From positions 186,001 to 250,000 of the forward strand of contig NZ_CP043042.1 in assembly GCF_008122265.1 (NCBI RefSeq): a DNA stretch of 64,000 nt. Reading direction: 5' to 3'. This DNA comes from Marinobacter fonticola. GTDB lineage: Bacteria > Pseudomonadota > Gammaproteobacteria > Pseudomonadales > Oleiphilaceae. The position numbers and the translations under genes are program-made. The notes under the pieces were generated by a model, which had not been told where the DNA came from, made no database searches, and saw only the letters and a program-made list of their open reading frames with translations. This document shows positions 16,368 to 25,942 of this stretch, piece after piece (positions within the stretch are counted from its first letter, which is position 1; each line of letters begins with the position of its first letter).

Positions 16368-19157
16368 TTGGCCACGGTTTCAAAATCCGCTCTGCGGCGT
16401 ATTCTGGTTCATGGATGGCCTGTACTGCTCGTTTTTGCACTCGGGATCACGTTGACGCTGGTGCTTGCACGGCGGGCTGCGGAAACCGAGGCACAGCTTG
16501 CTCACTCCCGTTTTGAGCAGAGTGCGCGTGCGCGCATTGCGCTCGTTAAGGAATTAATTCAGGGGCAGTTGCGTGAGTTGGACGCGCTGCGCCGGTTTAT
16601 AACCCTGGGTCCCGAACTGACGCGGCAGGATTTCCAGGCCCTGGCCCGCCTGTCGGATCGCATCCAGATGACGGTCGCCTGGAACCAAAATGTACCGTCT
16701 ACCGAGCTGGACCAGTACCGGGCACGGATGCGTGAAAACTATGGCGATAACTTCCGCTTACGTCTGCCGGAATCAGTGGAACCTCTGGGCTCCGGCGATA
16801 TTCGGCGTTATTTCCCCATCACCTACCACAAATCCAGTGTGCCGGGCGCCGACCTGATTGGTATCGATACCGGCTACCTGCCGAGTCGAATCGCAGCCTA
16901 CGAGCAAGCCATGTCCACCGGAGAGGCGGTAATGATCGGGGGGGTTCGTACCCTCGACGACCCCGGTGACCAAACGGGCATTCTGGTATTTTCGCCGGTT
17001 TTCGAGGGCGACGCCGGGAACGATATTACCGAACGACATTTCGGCAATCTGCGTGGCTTTGTAGCTATGAGTCTTCGTCTCAATGCCCTAGCCGACTTGG
17101 CTTCCGAGGCACATGGCGGTGGTCCTGGTATAGAGTTGCTTTTCTCTCCGTTTCCGTCCGATAGTTCCGACGATATGCCCGCCGATGTTGCCGACCTTCT
17201 GTCCCGCCACAAGCGGGTTTTTACCGATGAGCTGGAACTCGCCGACGGCATCGTGTCGGTGCATGCGGTGCCCTTACAGCGTGATGACTGGCAACCGCGA
17301 CCGATCGGCCTGGTAATCGCTATTGTGGGGGTGGCCGGCGCTTTTCTGGGCGCGGCCTATCTCGCACTGGTTATCCTGCAGCGGTCCCGGGCTGAGCAGA
17401 TGGTGGCCAGTCGTACCAAGGAACTGAAATCAGCCCTCGACGCACTGTCGGAATCCGAAGCCCGCTGGCAGTTTGCCCTAGCCGGCTCTGGCGATGGCGT
17501 CTGGGACCGGAATATGGAAACCGGCGAGGTGTTCTATTCCGAAGCCTGGAAAGCCATGCTGGGCTACGCATCCGATGAAATCGGCAATGGTTTGAGTGAG
17601 TGGACGAGCCGCATACATCCTGACGATCTAGCGGGTTGCCGCCACGCCCTGGAAACCCACTTCCGGGGTGAGTCCCAGTACTACGAGCATGTCCACCGGA
17701 TACGTTGCAAGGCCGGCCATTACAAATGGATTCTGGATCGCGGCAAGGTGGTCGAATGGTTGGCCCCGGGGCGGCCTGCGAGAGTAATCGGGACCCATTC
17801 TGATATCACCCACGTCAAGCAGACCGAGTTGGAGTTGGTGGAGGCCAATGCCTTTCTCTCAAACCTGCTATCGTCCGCTGAAAACATGTCGATCGTGGCA
17901 ACGGACAGCCGAGGGGTTATCCGCCTGTTTAACAGCGGGGCGGAACGTTTATTGGGCTATGCGTCCGAGGACATGATTGGTCAGCAGACTCTTGAGTATT
18001 TCCATGACGCGAAAGAACTGAGCGCGCAGCGCCAGGCCTTGGCAAAGGACAACGAAGCGGGTCTCGAGGGCGTTGCCATTTTCCAGGCCTGCATCGATGC
18101 CGGAGCCCAGTCCCAGCGTTGGACCTACCACTGTAAGAACGGGCAAGAGCGGCAAGTGCAACAGACGCTGTCGGTCATGCGCGACAACGAGGGGAAACGC
18201 TTGGGGTATCTATCCATAGCACTGGATATGACTGATTACCTCAAGGCTGTCGATGCGTTGGAGCAGAGTGATCGCCTGCTACAGGATCTTACCGCCAACG
18301 TACCCGGTGCTATTTATCAAATGGTCGTGCGCCCGGACCATAGTTTCTTCTTTCCCTACGTCAGCGATGGTGTGCGGCAGGTGTACGGTCTGACGCCGGA
18401 AGAAACCCGTGAAGACGGTGCGCGGCTTCTGCAACGGATTCACCCCGACGAAGTTGATGGTTTCAGGCGCTCCGTCCAGCGATCACGGGAGACCTTGCTG
18501 CCCTGGATGCGGGAGTTCAAGGTGTCGGTGCCCGGACAGGCGGAAAAGTGGCTGCGTGGCGAAGCGACGCCAAGGCGTCTGGACGATGGCAGCACGCTGT
18601 GGCATGGCTACGTCAGCGATGTCACCGAAATTAAACAGCTGGAAATGCAGCTGCGCAAACAGGCTACGATCGATCCTTTGACCGGTACGTTCAATCGCCG
18701 CCACCTGGAAACCCATTGGCAGCGTGAAATCGCCCGGGTGCAGCGCAAGGGAATGCCATTTTCCTTGATCATGCTGGATATCGACCACTTCAAGCTCGTC
18801 AATGACACGTATGGTCACGATATCGGCGACGAAGCCTTGATACGCCTGGGGCGGATGCTGCGAAAAGAGGTGCGCTCGACGGACGTGGTCTATCGCCTGG
18901 GCGGGGAAGAGTTCCTGGTGTTGTGTGAAGACACGGATGTCGATGGTGCGACCAGGCTGGCCGACATGCTGCTGGACCGGCTGCGGCACTTGCCCATGCC
19001 CTTCGAGAAATGGATAACGGCCAGTATGAGCGTGATCGAGGTGGTGGCGGACGACGATATGCCGACAGCCTTCAAGCGTCTGGACGAACTGCTTTACGAA
19101 GCCAAGGCCAGCGGTCGCGACCAGGTCGTGTCCGAGCCGGTCAAGCCGGTAGTTTGA
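16368..19157 (+). CDS. Diguanylate cyclase with CHASE, three PAS and GGDEF domains
   Basis: 929 residues. Membrane helix near 13-33, a periplasmic CHASE-type sensor domain to about 310, second helix near 311-333, then three PAS domains (about 365-485, 495-620, 635-760) and a C-terminal GGDEF domain. The active site reads GGEEF (845-849) and the inhibitory I-site RSTD (836-839) is intact, so it should make c-di-GMP from two GTP and be product-inhibited. The sub-motif after the active site is unusual (WITASMSVIEV instead of the common SIGVA). No ATG fits the frame; TTG at 16368 gives the helix at a normal distance, with only a weak GAGAT upstream. Confidence 0.88.
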   Translation: MATVSKSALRRILVHGWPVLLVFALGITLTLVLARRAAETEAQLAHSRFEQSARARIALVKELIQGQLRELDALRRFITLGPELTRQDFQALARLSDRIQMTVAWNQNVPSTELDQYRARMRENYGDNFRLRLPESVEPLGSGDIRRYFPITYHKSSVPGADLIGIDTGYLPSRIAAYEQAMSTGEAVMIGGVRTLDDPGDQTGILVFSPVFEGDAGNDITERHFGNLRGFVAMSLRLNALADLASEAHGGGPGIELLFSPFPSDSSDDMPADVADLLSRHKRVFTDELELADGIVSVHAVPLQRDDWQPRPIGLVIAIVGVAGAFLGAAYLALVILQRSRAEQMVASRTKELKSALDALSESEARWQFALAGSGDGVWDRNMETGEVFYSEAWKAMLGYASDEIGNGLSEWTSRIHPDDLAGCRHALETHFRGESQYYEHVHRIRCKAGHYKWILDRGKVVEWLAPGRPARVIGTHSDITHVKQTELELVEANAFLSNLLSSAENMSIVATDSRGVIRLFNSGAERLLGYASEDMIGQQTLEYFHDAKELSAQRQALAKDNEAGLEGVAIFQACIDAGAQSQRWTYHCKNGQERQVQQTLSVMRDNEGKRLGYLSIALDMTDYLKAVDALEQSDRLLQDLTANVPGAIYQMVVRPDHSFFFPYVSDGVRQVYGLTPEETREDGARLLQRIHPDEVDGFRRSVQRSRETLLPWMREFKVSVPGQAEKWLRGEATPRRLDDGSTLWHGYVSDVTEIKQLEMQLRKQATIDPLTGTFNRRHLETHWQREIARVQRKGMPFSLIMLDIDHFKLVNDTYGHDIGDEALIRLGRMLRKEVRSTDVVYRLGGEEFLVLCEDTDVDGATRLADMLLDRLRHLPMPFEKWITASMSVIEVVADDDMPTAFKRLDELLYEAKASGRDQVVSEPVKPVV

Positions 19158-19250
19158 TCCAAGGACGCGTAGGCAACCTGTAGCCTGTCGTGCTGGATCA
19201 TTCTAAACGTCAGGACCTGCTATCATGCCGGTGAACGGACTGGAGATAGC

Positions 19251-20966
19251 ATGGACCCAACCTTTACCCTGATCGGTGCCCTGATGCTGGTGGTCAGCAT
19301 CCTTCTCAGCCCGCTATCCAGCCGGCTCGGCATGCCGGTACTCCTTATTTTTCTCGGCGTCGGGATGTTGATGGGGGAAGATGGCCCCGGGGGTATCCGA
19401 TTCGATGACTTCGAGCTGACCTTCATGGTGGGCAACCTGGCCCTGGCGGTGATCCTGCTGGATGGCGGGATGCGAACCCGGGCAGAAACCTTCCGCGTCG
19501 GCCTTAAACCCGCCTTGTTGCTCGCTTCGGCCGGTGTGCTGCTCACAGCCGCCGTTGCCGCTCTGGCGGCGCGCTGGCTGTTCGACCTGAGTTGGATGAC
19601 GGCATTTCTGGTGGGGGCCATTATCTCGTCCACGGATGCCGCCGCCGTGTTTTCGCTGTTGCAGGGACGTGGCCTTCACCTGAACGAACGGGTGGGCGCC
19701 ACCCTGGAGATCGAATCGGGCAGCAACGACCCGATGGCTATCTTTCTCACCCTTATGCTGCTGGCCATCATGACGCGGGAAGAATCGGGTCTGTTGGGCA
19801 GCATCTGGTTATTGGTGGAGCAGTTCGGCATCGGCGCGATCATGGGGCTATTGGGTGGGCGGCTGATCGTGCGCCTGGTTAACTGGGTGCGTTTGATGCC
19901 GGCGCTTTACCCGCTGCTGGTGGCGGCGGCGGGGATCGTCTTGTTTGCGGCGACCAATGCGCTGTCCGGCAGTGGCTTCCTGGCGATCTACCTGGCCGGC
20001 GTGGTGATGGGTAATCGCTCGGTGCGTATGATGCCGATGATTCTTCAAGTCCATGACGGATTGGCTTGGCTGGCACAGATGAGCCTGTTCCTGATACTCG
20101 GGCTGCTGGTCAATCCCAGCCAGCTGATGCCGCTGGCGGGCAGCGCGTTGCTGCTGTCGCTGGTGCTGATCCTGTTTGCCCGGCCGCTGGCGGTTTTCTC
20201 CACCCTCTGGCCGTTCAGCTTCAACCGTCGCGAATTGACCTTCATCAGTTGGGTCGGCCTGCGGGGTGCGGTGCCCATTGTGCTGGCCCTGTTTCCGATG
20301 ATGGCCAGCCTGCCGGAGGCGCCGCTGATCTTTAACATTGCCTTCTTCGTGGTGCTGGTTTCGCTGGTGGTCCAGGGTAGCTCCCTTGCGCGCATTGCCC
20401 GCTGGCTCAAGCTGGAGGTGCCGGCGCCGGAAGAGCCTTATCGCCGCTTGCCCCTGGACGTCTCTGCCGCGGGCGACCATGAATTGATGCTATTTCCGCT
20501 GCGGGGGGACCGTTGGGAGGACCCGCGCCCGGTGGGTCGCTTGCGGTTGCCGGCCAATGCGGCGTTGGCCGGTATCTTCCGCAACCGTCAGTGCTTAGCG
20601 CCGGACAAAGAGACGCTGGTTCAGCGCGGTGATGTGCTGGCGGTGTTTGCGCTCTCCGACAGCCTCACGGATCTGGGCCATATCCTCAGTGGTCGTCAGC
20701 CGCCAAGCCACCTGATGGAAAGGGCGTTCTTCGGTGATTTTGTGCTGAACGGCGATGCGTTGCTGGGCGACGTGGAGCAGGTTTATGGCATTGAGTTCGA
20801 CGAACTGCCGCCTGAGATCTCGCTGGCGGATTGCTTTGCCCGTCGCAGCAAGGGCCATCCGGTGGTCGGTGACCGCGTCGTGCTTGGCCCGGTAACGCTG
20901 GTTGCTCGAGCCACTGAGGCGGACCGTGTCACCAAGGTGGGTCTGAAGATGGATGAGCGGGGCTGA
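19251..20966 (+). CDS. K+/H+ antiporter, NhaP2/CvrA type
   Basis: 571 residues. About twelve membrane helices of a CPA1 antiporter (ISSTDAAAVFSLLQGRG and ESGSNDPMAIFLTLML contain the ion-binding acidic residues), then a cytoplasmic half with TrkA_C and CorC_HlyC-like regulatory domains after about residue 385, the layout of NhaP2. It exports K+ (or Na+) in exchange for protons and helps with osmotic and pH balance, fitting a halotolerant cell. Start at 19251 with GGAGA upstream. Confidence 0.9.
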   Translation: MDPTFTLIGALMLVVSILLSPLSSRLGMPVLLIFLGVGMLMGEDGPGGIRFDDFELTFMVGNLALAVILLDGGMRTRAETFRVGLKPALLLASAGVLLTAAVAALAARWLFDLSWMTAFLVGAIISSTDAAAVFSLLQGRGLHLNERVGATLEIESGSNDPMAIFLTLMLLAIMTREESGLLGSIWLLVEQFGIGAIMGLLGGRLIVRLVNWVRLMPALYPLLVAAAGIVLFAATNALSGSGFLAIYLAGVVMGNRSVRMMPMILQVHDGLAWLAQMSLFLILGLLVNPSQLMPLAGSALLLSLVLILFARPLAVFSTLWPFSFNRRELTFISWVGLRGAVPIVLALFPMMASLPEAPLIFNIAFFVVLVSLVVQGSSLARIARWLKLEVPAPEEPYRRLPLDVSAAGDHELMLFPLRGDRWEDPRPVGRLRLPANAALAGIFRNRQCLAPDKETLVQRGDVLAVFALSDSLTDLGHILSGRQPPSHLMERAFFGDFVLNGDALLGDVEQVYGIEFDELPPEISLADCFARRSKGHPVVGDRVVLGPVTLVARATEADRVTKVGLKMDERG

Positions 20967-20986
20967 ACACAGGCACGGCTGTTCTC

Positions 20987-21009
20987 GAAGTGTTATGCTA
21001 TAACGTTTC
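20987..21009. promoter_or_regulatory. Zur box
   Basis: A 23-bp dyad with core GTTATGCTATAAC (20992-21004) and flanks GAAG/TTTC, 16 of 23 positions symmetric and close to the gammaproteobacterial Zur consensus (GTTATA-TATAAC core). It lies 18 bp before the CobW start, where a bound repressor would block transcription when zinc is sufficient. Confidence 0.75.
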
Positions 21010-21026
21010 TATTTCGAGGCCTTTGT

Positions 21027-22106
21027 ATGCGTATTCCGACCCATTTGGTGCTGGGCTTTTTGGGCGCCGGTAAGACCACCGCCATCCTGGATCTTTTGAC
21101 TCGAAAGCCGGCGAACGAGACCTGGGCGGTGCTGGTCAACGAGTTCGGTGAGGTGGGCATCGACGGCGCGCTGCTGGCCACGCAAGGTGCTGTGGTGCGC
21201 GAGGTGCCCGGCGGCTGTATGTGTTGCGTGGCGGGCTTGCCAATGCAAATGGGGCTTAACATGCTGATCAAGCAGGCCCGGCCCGACCGGCTTTTGATCG
21301 AACCCACCGGTCTTGGGCACCCGGCCCAGATTCTGAAGACGCTATCGGGCGAATTCTATCGCCAGGTGCTGGATCTGCGCGCCAACCTCTGCCTGGTGGA
21401 TCCACGCCGTTTGGAGGAGCCCCGGGTGCGCGATAACGTTCACTTTCGGGATCAAGTGGCGGCTGCGGATATCTTGGTGGCGAACAAAACCGACCTGTGT
21501 AGCGATGCTCAGTTGAGCGCCTTCTGGTCCTGGGCGGGGGCGTTGAACCCGATGAAGTCGCAGTTGGCGCAAACCCGGTATGGCCGGCTGGAGCTTGATT
21601 GGTTGGAGGGCGCCGGCGGGACGCCCCGGTTCTCCGATGCGCAGGCCCACGCCCACGCCCACGCCCACAACCATGACCATGACCATGACCATGACCATGA
21701 CCATGACCATGACCATGGCGATCACCCTTCCCCGCCGGTCGATACGGCTACGCTCGGAGCGCAGCCGTGGCAGCATCGCGCGAATAGCGGCAATGGCTTT
21801 GTCAGCCTCGGCTGGTTGATTGATCCCGCAACGACGTTCGACGCCTCCCGTCTCTGCTCTTTGGCGGGCGATAGCCGGCTGGTAAGAGCCAAGGGCGTTC
21901 TCCATACGGATCGGGGGTGGCTGGCCATCAATGCCGTGGATGGAGCCTTACAGCGCTATCCTGTTTCACCCCAGTTGGCCAGCCGGCTTGAGTTAATCGC
22001 TGATCAGCCGCTGGCATCCGCCTGTTTTGATTCACGGCTGCGTGGTAGCGTAGTGGCTTCCGCGGATACATCCGATTACGCACAAAGATTCCAGAGTTAC
22101 GATTAG
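21027..22106 (+). CDS. CobW/COG0523 family metallochaperone GTPase
   Basis: 359 residues. Walker A GFLGAGKTT (10-18), the metal-binding CXCC (Cys65, 67, 68) in GGCMCC, guanine motif NKTD (154-157) and a His-rich stretch (about 208-234) of alternating AH and DH pairs, then a CobW C-terminal domain. With the Zur box upstream it is best read as a zinc-starvation GTPase of the ZigA/YeiR kind that delivers Zn2+ to essential enzymes. The His stretch is encoded by near-perfect hexanucleotide repeats (GCCCAC, then GACCAT), so its length may vary by slippage without frameshift. Confidence 0.9.
   Translation: MRIPTHLVLGFLGAGKTTAILDLLTRKPANETWAVLVNEFGEVGIDGALLATQGAVVREVPGGCMCCVAGLPMQMGLNMLIKQARPDRLLIEPTGLGHPAQILKTLSGEFYRQVLDLRANLCLVDPRRLEEPRVRDNVHFRDQVAAADILVANKTDLCSDAQLSAFWSWAGALNPMKSQLAQTRYGRLELDWLEGAGGTPRFSDAQAHAHAHAHNHDHDHDHDHDHDHDHGDHPSPPVDTATLGAQPWQHRANSGNGFVSLGWLIDPATTFDASRLCSLAGDSRLVRAKGVLHTDRGWLAINAVDGALQRYPVSPQLASRLELIADQPLASACFDSRLRGSVVASADTSDYAQRFQSYD
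21642..21717 (+). repeat. Hexanucleotide repeat encoding the His-rich metal stretch
   Basis: Four GCCCAC-type units are followed by AACCAT and seven GACCAT units, coding AH and DH pairs. Multiples of six keep the frame. The DNA repeats are more perfect than coding need requires, since His could use either codon, which suggests recent slippage. Confidence 0.85.
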
Positions 22107-22174
22107 GAGTCGAACGCAACCTACGGCTATGCTATATAAAAGCCATTAAACTTTCGCAATCTGCCGGTCCACGC

Positions 22175-22720
22175 ATGCTGTCTCGAGCCTTTCCACTATT
22201 CTTGCTGTTCGCTCTGTTCTGGGTTCCGGGTTATCTCTCGGCGGAAAACCTGGCCATGATTGATACCTCTTACGGCAAATTGACGCGCGGCCAATTGCAG
22301 GTCGATCGGGTGGTGGTTCACAAGGCTAGTCGCCGTATGGACCTGATTGCAGGCAATGAGCCGATTCTTAGCTATCGGATTTCACTGGGCGACAATCCTG
22401 AAGGGCACAAGCTTTGGGAAGGTGACGAGCGTACGCCGGAGGGCGACTACACGCTGGATTGGCGAAATTCAGAGAGCCGGTTCTACAAATCGCTGCACAT
22501 TTCTTATCCCAATGATCGGGACCGCAAGCTGGCCGAAGCCTGGGGGCTGAACCCCGGCGGCGCTATCATGATCCACGGTCTGCCCAACGATGCAGGCGAT
22601 TTGGCTTTCGCCTACGCGGGGCTGGATTGGACCGACGGCTGCATTGCGGTTAACAATGAAGCCATGGACGAGATTTGGTCATTGGTCAAAGACGGCACTC
22701 CTATCCGTATACTCCCCTGA
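22175..22720 (+). CDS. Exported L,D-transpeptidase family protein (YkuD)
   Basis: 181 residues with a signal peptide (cleavage near LSA-EN, residue 23). Catalytic pattern His134 (IMIHGLPN) and Cys156 (WTDGCIAVNN) of the YkuD fold, which crosslinks peptidoglycan stem peptides or attaches proteins to them in the periplasm. This is the short YafK/ErfK-like form without LysM. It is followed 205 bp later by the Lpp-type lipoprotein gene, a natural substrate for such an enzyme. Confidence 0.85.
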   Translation: MLSRAFPLFLLFALFWVPGYLSAENLAMIDTSYGKLTRGQLQVDRVVVHKASRRMDLIAGNEPILSYRISLGDNPEGHKLWEGDERTPEGDYTLDWRNSESRFYKSLHISYPNDRDRKLAEAWGLNPGGAIMIHGLPNDAGDLAFAYAGLDWTDGCIAVNNEAMDEIWSLVKDGTPIRILP

Positions 22721-22925
22721 CGCGTAACCTTAGTTTACGGGTTACGAAGCGGTAATTGGCGAACACTATTGTCTCATCTATAGTTCACTATTCGTAACGC
22801 AGTGTTCTACACTGTCGAAGACGATTTGGATGTTCACTGTCCAGAATGAGGGACTTACAGGGAGTTGGTTCCGGTAAGACTTCTGCAGTCTAGGAAGAAA
22901 TAAACACCAATAAGGGGTATCGATA

Positions 22926-23210
22926 ATGCGTAAGTTGACGATCGCAGGTTTTGCACTGGCCACCGCTCTGACTGCTGGCTGTGCCAGCACGGCCAACCAG
23001 GAAGCTATGGACGATGCAGCAGCAACTGCAGATTCTGCAGAGCAGACTGCCAGCAACGCACTGAGCACCGCTAACTCTGCTCAGAGCCGCGCAAATGCTG
23101 CCTATGAAAAGGCAGAGCAAGCAATGGACGCGGCGATGAAAGCCCAGCGTTCAGCTGAAGAAGCCAACGAGCGTGCCAAGCGTATGCTGCAGAAGTCGAG
23201 CCAGAAGTAA
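22926..23210 (+). CDS. Lpp/OprI-type major outer-membrane lipoprotein
   Basis: 94 residues. Signal peptide with lipobox LTAGC (lipidated Cys at 19), then an Ala-rich heptad coiled coil (AMDDAAATADSAEQTA, TANSAQSRANAAYEKAEQ) and a C-terminal Lys (SSQK) that can be joined to diaminopimelate of peptidoglycan. It tethers the outer membrane to the wall. Strong RBS (AAGGGG) and a strong terminator fit high expression. OprI-like rather than E. coli Lpp in composition. Confidence 0.9.
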   Translation: MRKLTIAGFALATALTAGCASTANQEAMDDAAATADSAEQTASNALSTANSAQSRANAAYEKAEQAMDAAMKAQRSAEEANERAKRMLQKSSQK

Positions 23211-23231
23211 TCTCTCTGCTCTGACAGATGC

Positions 23232-23260
23232 AAAAAAGGCCGGTTCAACCGGCCTTTTTT
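23232..23260. terminator. Bidirectional terminator after lpp
   Basis: Near-perfect hairpin: A6-GGCCGGTT and AACCGGCC-T6, loop CA. The A and T tracts make it a good intrinsic terminator in both directions, serving lpp and the convergent slipin gene. Confidence 0.92.
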
Positions 23261-23279
23261 ATGCGTGAAATATACCCGG

Positions 23280-24074
23280 CTAGCCGTTTCGGGAAATGTC
23301 GTCATGACCCCCGCCCGGAGGTTGTTTGCGCTTGGCGAAACTTTCCATGATATCCATCGGCAACGGGAAGACGATGGTCGAGCTGTTATTGTTACTCATG
23401 TCAGCCAGCGTTTGCAGGTAGCGCAGTTGCAGGGCCGCTGAGTTGGCGGACATGACGTTGGCTGCCTCGACGAGCTTTTCCGACGCCTGTAATTCACCCT
23501 CGGCATGGATAACCTTGGCTCGGCGTTCCCGCTCAGCTTCCGCCTGACGGGCAATGGCGCGGATCATCGACTCGTTCAGGTCCACATGCTTGATTTCCAC
23601 ATTGGCGACCTTGATCCCCCACTCTTCGGTTTGGGTGTCCAGGATTTCCTGAATATCGGCGTTGAGTTTATCCCGCTCGGAGAGCATTTCATCTAAATCG
23701 TGTTTGCCCAACACCGAGCGCAAGGTGGTCTGGGCCAGCTGGCTGGTAGCGGCGCCGAAATTCTCGACTCGAATAATGGCTTTCTCCGGGTCGACCACTC
23801 GGAAATAGAGCACGGCGTTGACGCGTACGGTGACATTGTCGCGGGAAATAACATCCTGACTGGGCACATCCAAGGTGATGACCCGCAAGTCGACGCGGGT
23901 AATCTGCTGGATGGCGGGAATCACAAAGATAAGGCCGGGTCCTTTAACGCCCTGAAAGCGCCCCAGGAAAAACACGACGCCACGCTCGTATTCCCGCAGG
24001 ATGCGGATGGCGGCGCCGAGGATGATCAACAGCAGGATGATCGGTGCGACGTAAGGTATCAGGTTGCCTAGCAT
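23280..24074 (-). CDS. Slipin/stomatin-like membrane protein (SPFH)
   Basis: 264 residues. One N-terminal membrane helix (about 8-26), then an SPFH/prohibitin domain ([33 protein letters not shown]) and a C-terminal coiled coil ([25 protein letters not shown]). Slipins form oligomeric membrane platforms and are substrates or partners of NfeD/STOPP proteases; the NfeD gene lies directly upstream on the same strand, the common pairing. A degenerate 17-bp tandem array fills the gap between the two. Confidence 0.92.
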   Translation of the reverse strand: MLGNLIPYVAPIILLLIILGAAIRILREYERGVVFFLGRFQGVKGPGLIFVIPAIQQITRVDLRVITLDVPSQDVISRDNVTVRVNAVLYFRVVDPEKAIIRVENFGAATSQLAQTTLRSVLGKHDLDEMLSERDKLNADIQEILDTQTEEWGIKVANVEIKHVDLNESMIRAIARQAEAERERRAKVIHAEGELQASEKLVEAANVMSANSAALQLRYLQTLADMSNNNSSTIVFPLPMDIMESFAKRKQPPGGGHDDISRNG

Positions 24075-24122
24075 GGCATGCTCTCCAAATCGACGGTGGT
24101 TGATCCCTGAAAAAGCCTGTAG

Positions 24123-24322
24123 TTGCTCTCAATAAATGCTGATATAGCTGCTCTCGATACAGTCGATGTTCCCGATCCGGTAACTACTTTTGAGCCAGTG
24201 CTTACCCTTGATCCAGCGGTTGCTCCTGATCTCGCAGTACTTCTGATTTTGCAGTACTTCTGATCTTGCAGTACTTCTGATCTCGCGGTACTCCTGATCT
24301 AAAGCTACTCCCGATGATGCGA
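24123..24322. repeat. Degenerate 17-bp tandem array between nfeD and slipin genes
   Basis: From 24238 to 24322 five copies follow a 17-bp period: TACTTCTGATTTTGCAG, TACTTCTGATCTTGCAG, TACTTCTGATCTCGCGG, TACTCCTGATCTAAAGC, TACTCCCGATGATGCGA. More decayed copies extend back to about 24123 with 17-20 bp spacing. No spacers and no dyad, so not CRISPR. It lies in the transcribed leader of the slipin gene. Confidence 0.85.
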
Positions 24323-24355
24323 TGAACGCTAAAGCGCTTGCTGGCGATGCATCGT

Positions 24356-25822
24356 TTATTCGGTATCCGTTGCCGTGTCGTCCACCGGCAAGACGACGGC
24401 GGTCAAGCCGTCTACGCGTTCGACCCGGACCGTTTGGTTCCGCTCAATCGGGGCGCTGCTAATGGCGTTCCAGCGCTCGCCGTTGAGGCGGGCATGGCCG
24501 CGGTACTGCTCCTCCTGCGCGATAAAGGTATCCAGAGCCAGGCCCTCTTCGCCCTGCATCTGTTCCATGCCGCTGACCACTTGGCGTTTGCGCAGTGACA
24601 TGAAACGGGTCACGGTCCATAGCATGAATCCGGCGGCAACAGCGGCTGTGCCGCCGATCAGCGGCCGCGATATCGCCTGGTGGGTGCCGTCCATCAGGAT
24701 CACTGAGCCCACCACGAAGGCGGCAATACCTCCCAGCCCCAATATGCCGAAACTGGGCATAAAGGCTTCGGCAACAATAAAGGCCAGTCCCAGCAGGATC
24801 AGCGCCAGACCGGCGTAGTTCACCGACAGTACTTGAAATGCGAACAGCGCCAGTACAAGGCAAATGGCGCCAATGACGCCAGGCACGAGGCCGCCCGGAT
24901 TGGCCAGTTCAAAGATGATGCCGTAAAAACCGATGATCATCAGAAAGTAGGCCACATTGGGATCGGTCAGCACGGCCAGAATCTGCGTGCGCCAGTCCGG
25001 CTCAAAACGCTCCAGGGTGAGATTGGCGGTCTGCAGGGTCTGTTCCTCGCCTTGCGCCATAGTGACGGTGCGGCCGTCGATTTTGCTCAGCAGTTGGGGA
25101 ATATCAGCGGCGACGACATCGATAACGTTCTGTTCCAGTGCACCGGTCGCACTGAGATTAACCGCCTCGCGCACGGCGCGTTCCGCCCAATCGGCATTGC
25201 GCCCACGCCGTTCCGCCAGGCTGCGGATGTAGGCAACGGCGTCTTCCATGACCTTGCGCTCCATGGCGCTTCCGCCCTGGGTCTCTTTTTGGTCGCGCTC
25301 GTTTTCTGCGTTGCCGTTGTTACCGTTTTGATTTTCCGGCGCCGATTCTTTGGAAGACGGGTCCTCCTGTTGTCCCGGCATCCCGCCCATCTGGACCGGG
25401 GTGGCCGAGCCCAAGTGCGTGGCGGGGGCCATGGCGGCGATATGGCTGCCGTAGAGGATATAGGTGCCGGCACTGGCTGCACGCGCTCCGGACGGCGATA
25501 CATAGGTTGCGACCGGGACTGGCGAGGCCAGTATCGCCTTGATCATATCGCGCATGGAAGACATCAGGCCGCCGGGCGTATCCATGGCGATGATCACCAG
25601 GTCGGCCTGCTGCTCTTCGGCTCGCTCTAGCCCCCGGAGGAGATAATCCATGGTGGCGGGCCCGATGGCCCCGTCGATGGTCAGGACGTGGGCTGAACCT
25701 TGGGAAGAGGTAGGGGTATCCTGGGCCAGAGTATGTATCGATAGCCCGAAGCCAAGCATGGCGCACACCAGCCAGAAGCAGAGCATCGGCGGACGCAGGG
25801 CCGGTTGCGGTAGTCGGCGCAT
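24356..25822 (-). CDS. NfeD-family membrane serine protease (NfeD1b, ClpP-like)
   Basis: 488 residues. Signal/anchor helix at 14-33, ClpP-like protease domain with catalytic Ser117 (ARAASAGT) and Lys190 (ERKVMEDAV), four to five membrane helices around 285-410 and a C-terminal OB-fold NfeD domain (RGHARLNGERWNAIS). It cleaves stomatin-like proteins at their hydrophobic C-terminus. Between Ser and Lys is an unusually long, low-complexity Asn/Gln/Glu-rich insert (about 147-186). Pairs with the slipin gene downstream. Confidence 0.9.
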   Translation of the reverse strand: MRRLPQPALRPPMLCFWLVCAMLGFGLSIHTLAQDTPTSSQGSAHVLTIDGAIGPATMDYLLRGLERAEEQQADLVIIAMDTPGGLMSSMRDMIKAILASPVPVATYVSPSGARAASAGTYILYGSHIAAMAPATHLGSATPVQMGGMPGQQEDPSSKESAPENQNGNNGNAENERDQKETQGGSAMERKVMEDAVAYIRSLAERRGRNADWAERAVREAVNLSATGALEQNVIDVVAADIPQLLSKIDGRTVTMAQGEEQTLQTANLTLERFEPDWRTQILAVLTDPNVAYFLMIIGFYGIIFELANPGGLVPGVIGAICLVLALFAFQVLSVNYAGLALILLGLAFIVAEAFMPSFGILGLGGIAAFVVGSVILMDGTHQAISRPLIGGTAAVAAGFMLWTVTRFMSLRKRQVVSGMEQMQGEEGLALDTFIAQEEQYRGHARLNGERWNAISSAPIERNQTVRVERVDGLTAVVLPVDDTATDTE

Positions 25823-25942
25823 AGCAGCGATCTCCCAGCTCGACGTGAATCAGGGACTATAAGCCCCAGTCTTCAGAGTCCTCACTTACAGATACGTTCC
25901 CTGCATCTGTCGAGATCTGCGTCAGTGCATTCCGTTCGCGCG

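Noticed and set aside
24123..24322. Tandem repeats as CRISPR array
   Set aside because: Units are contiguous with no unique spacers, 17 bp long, and no cas genes are near.
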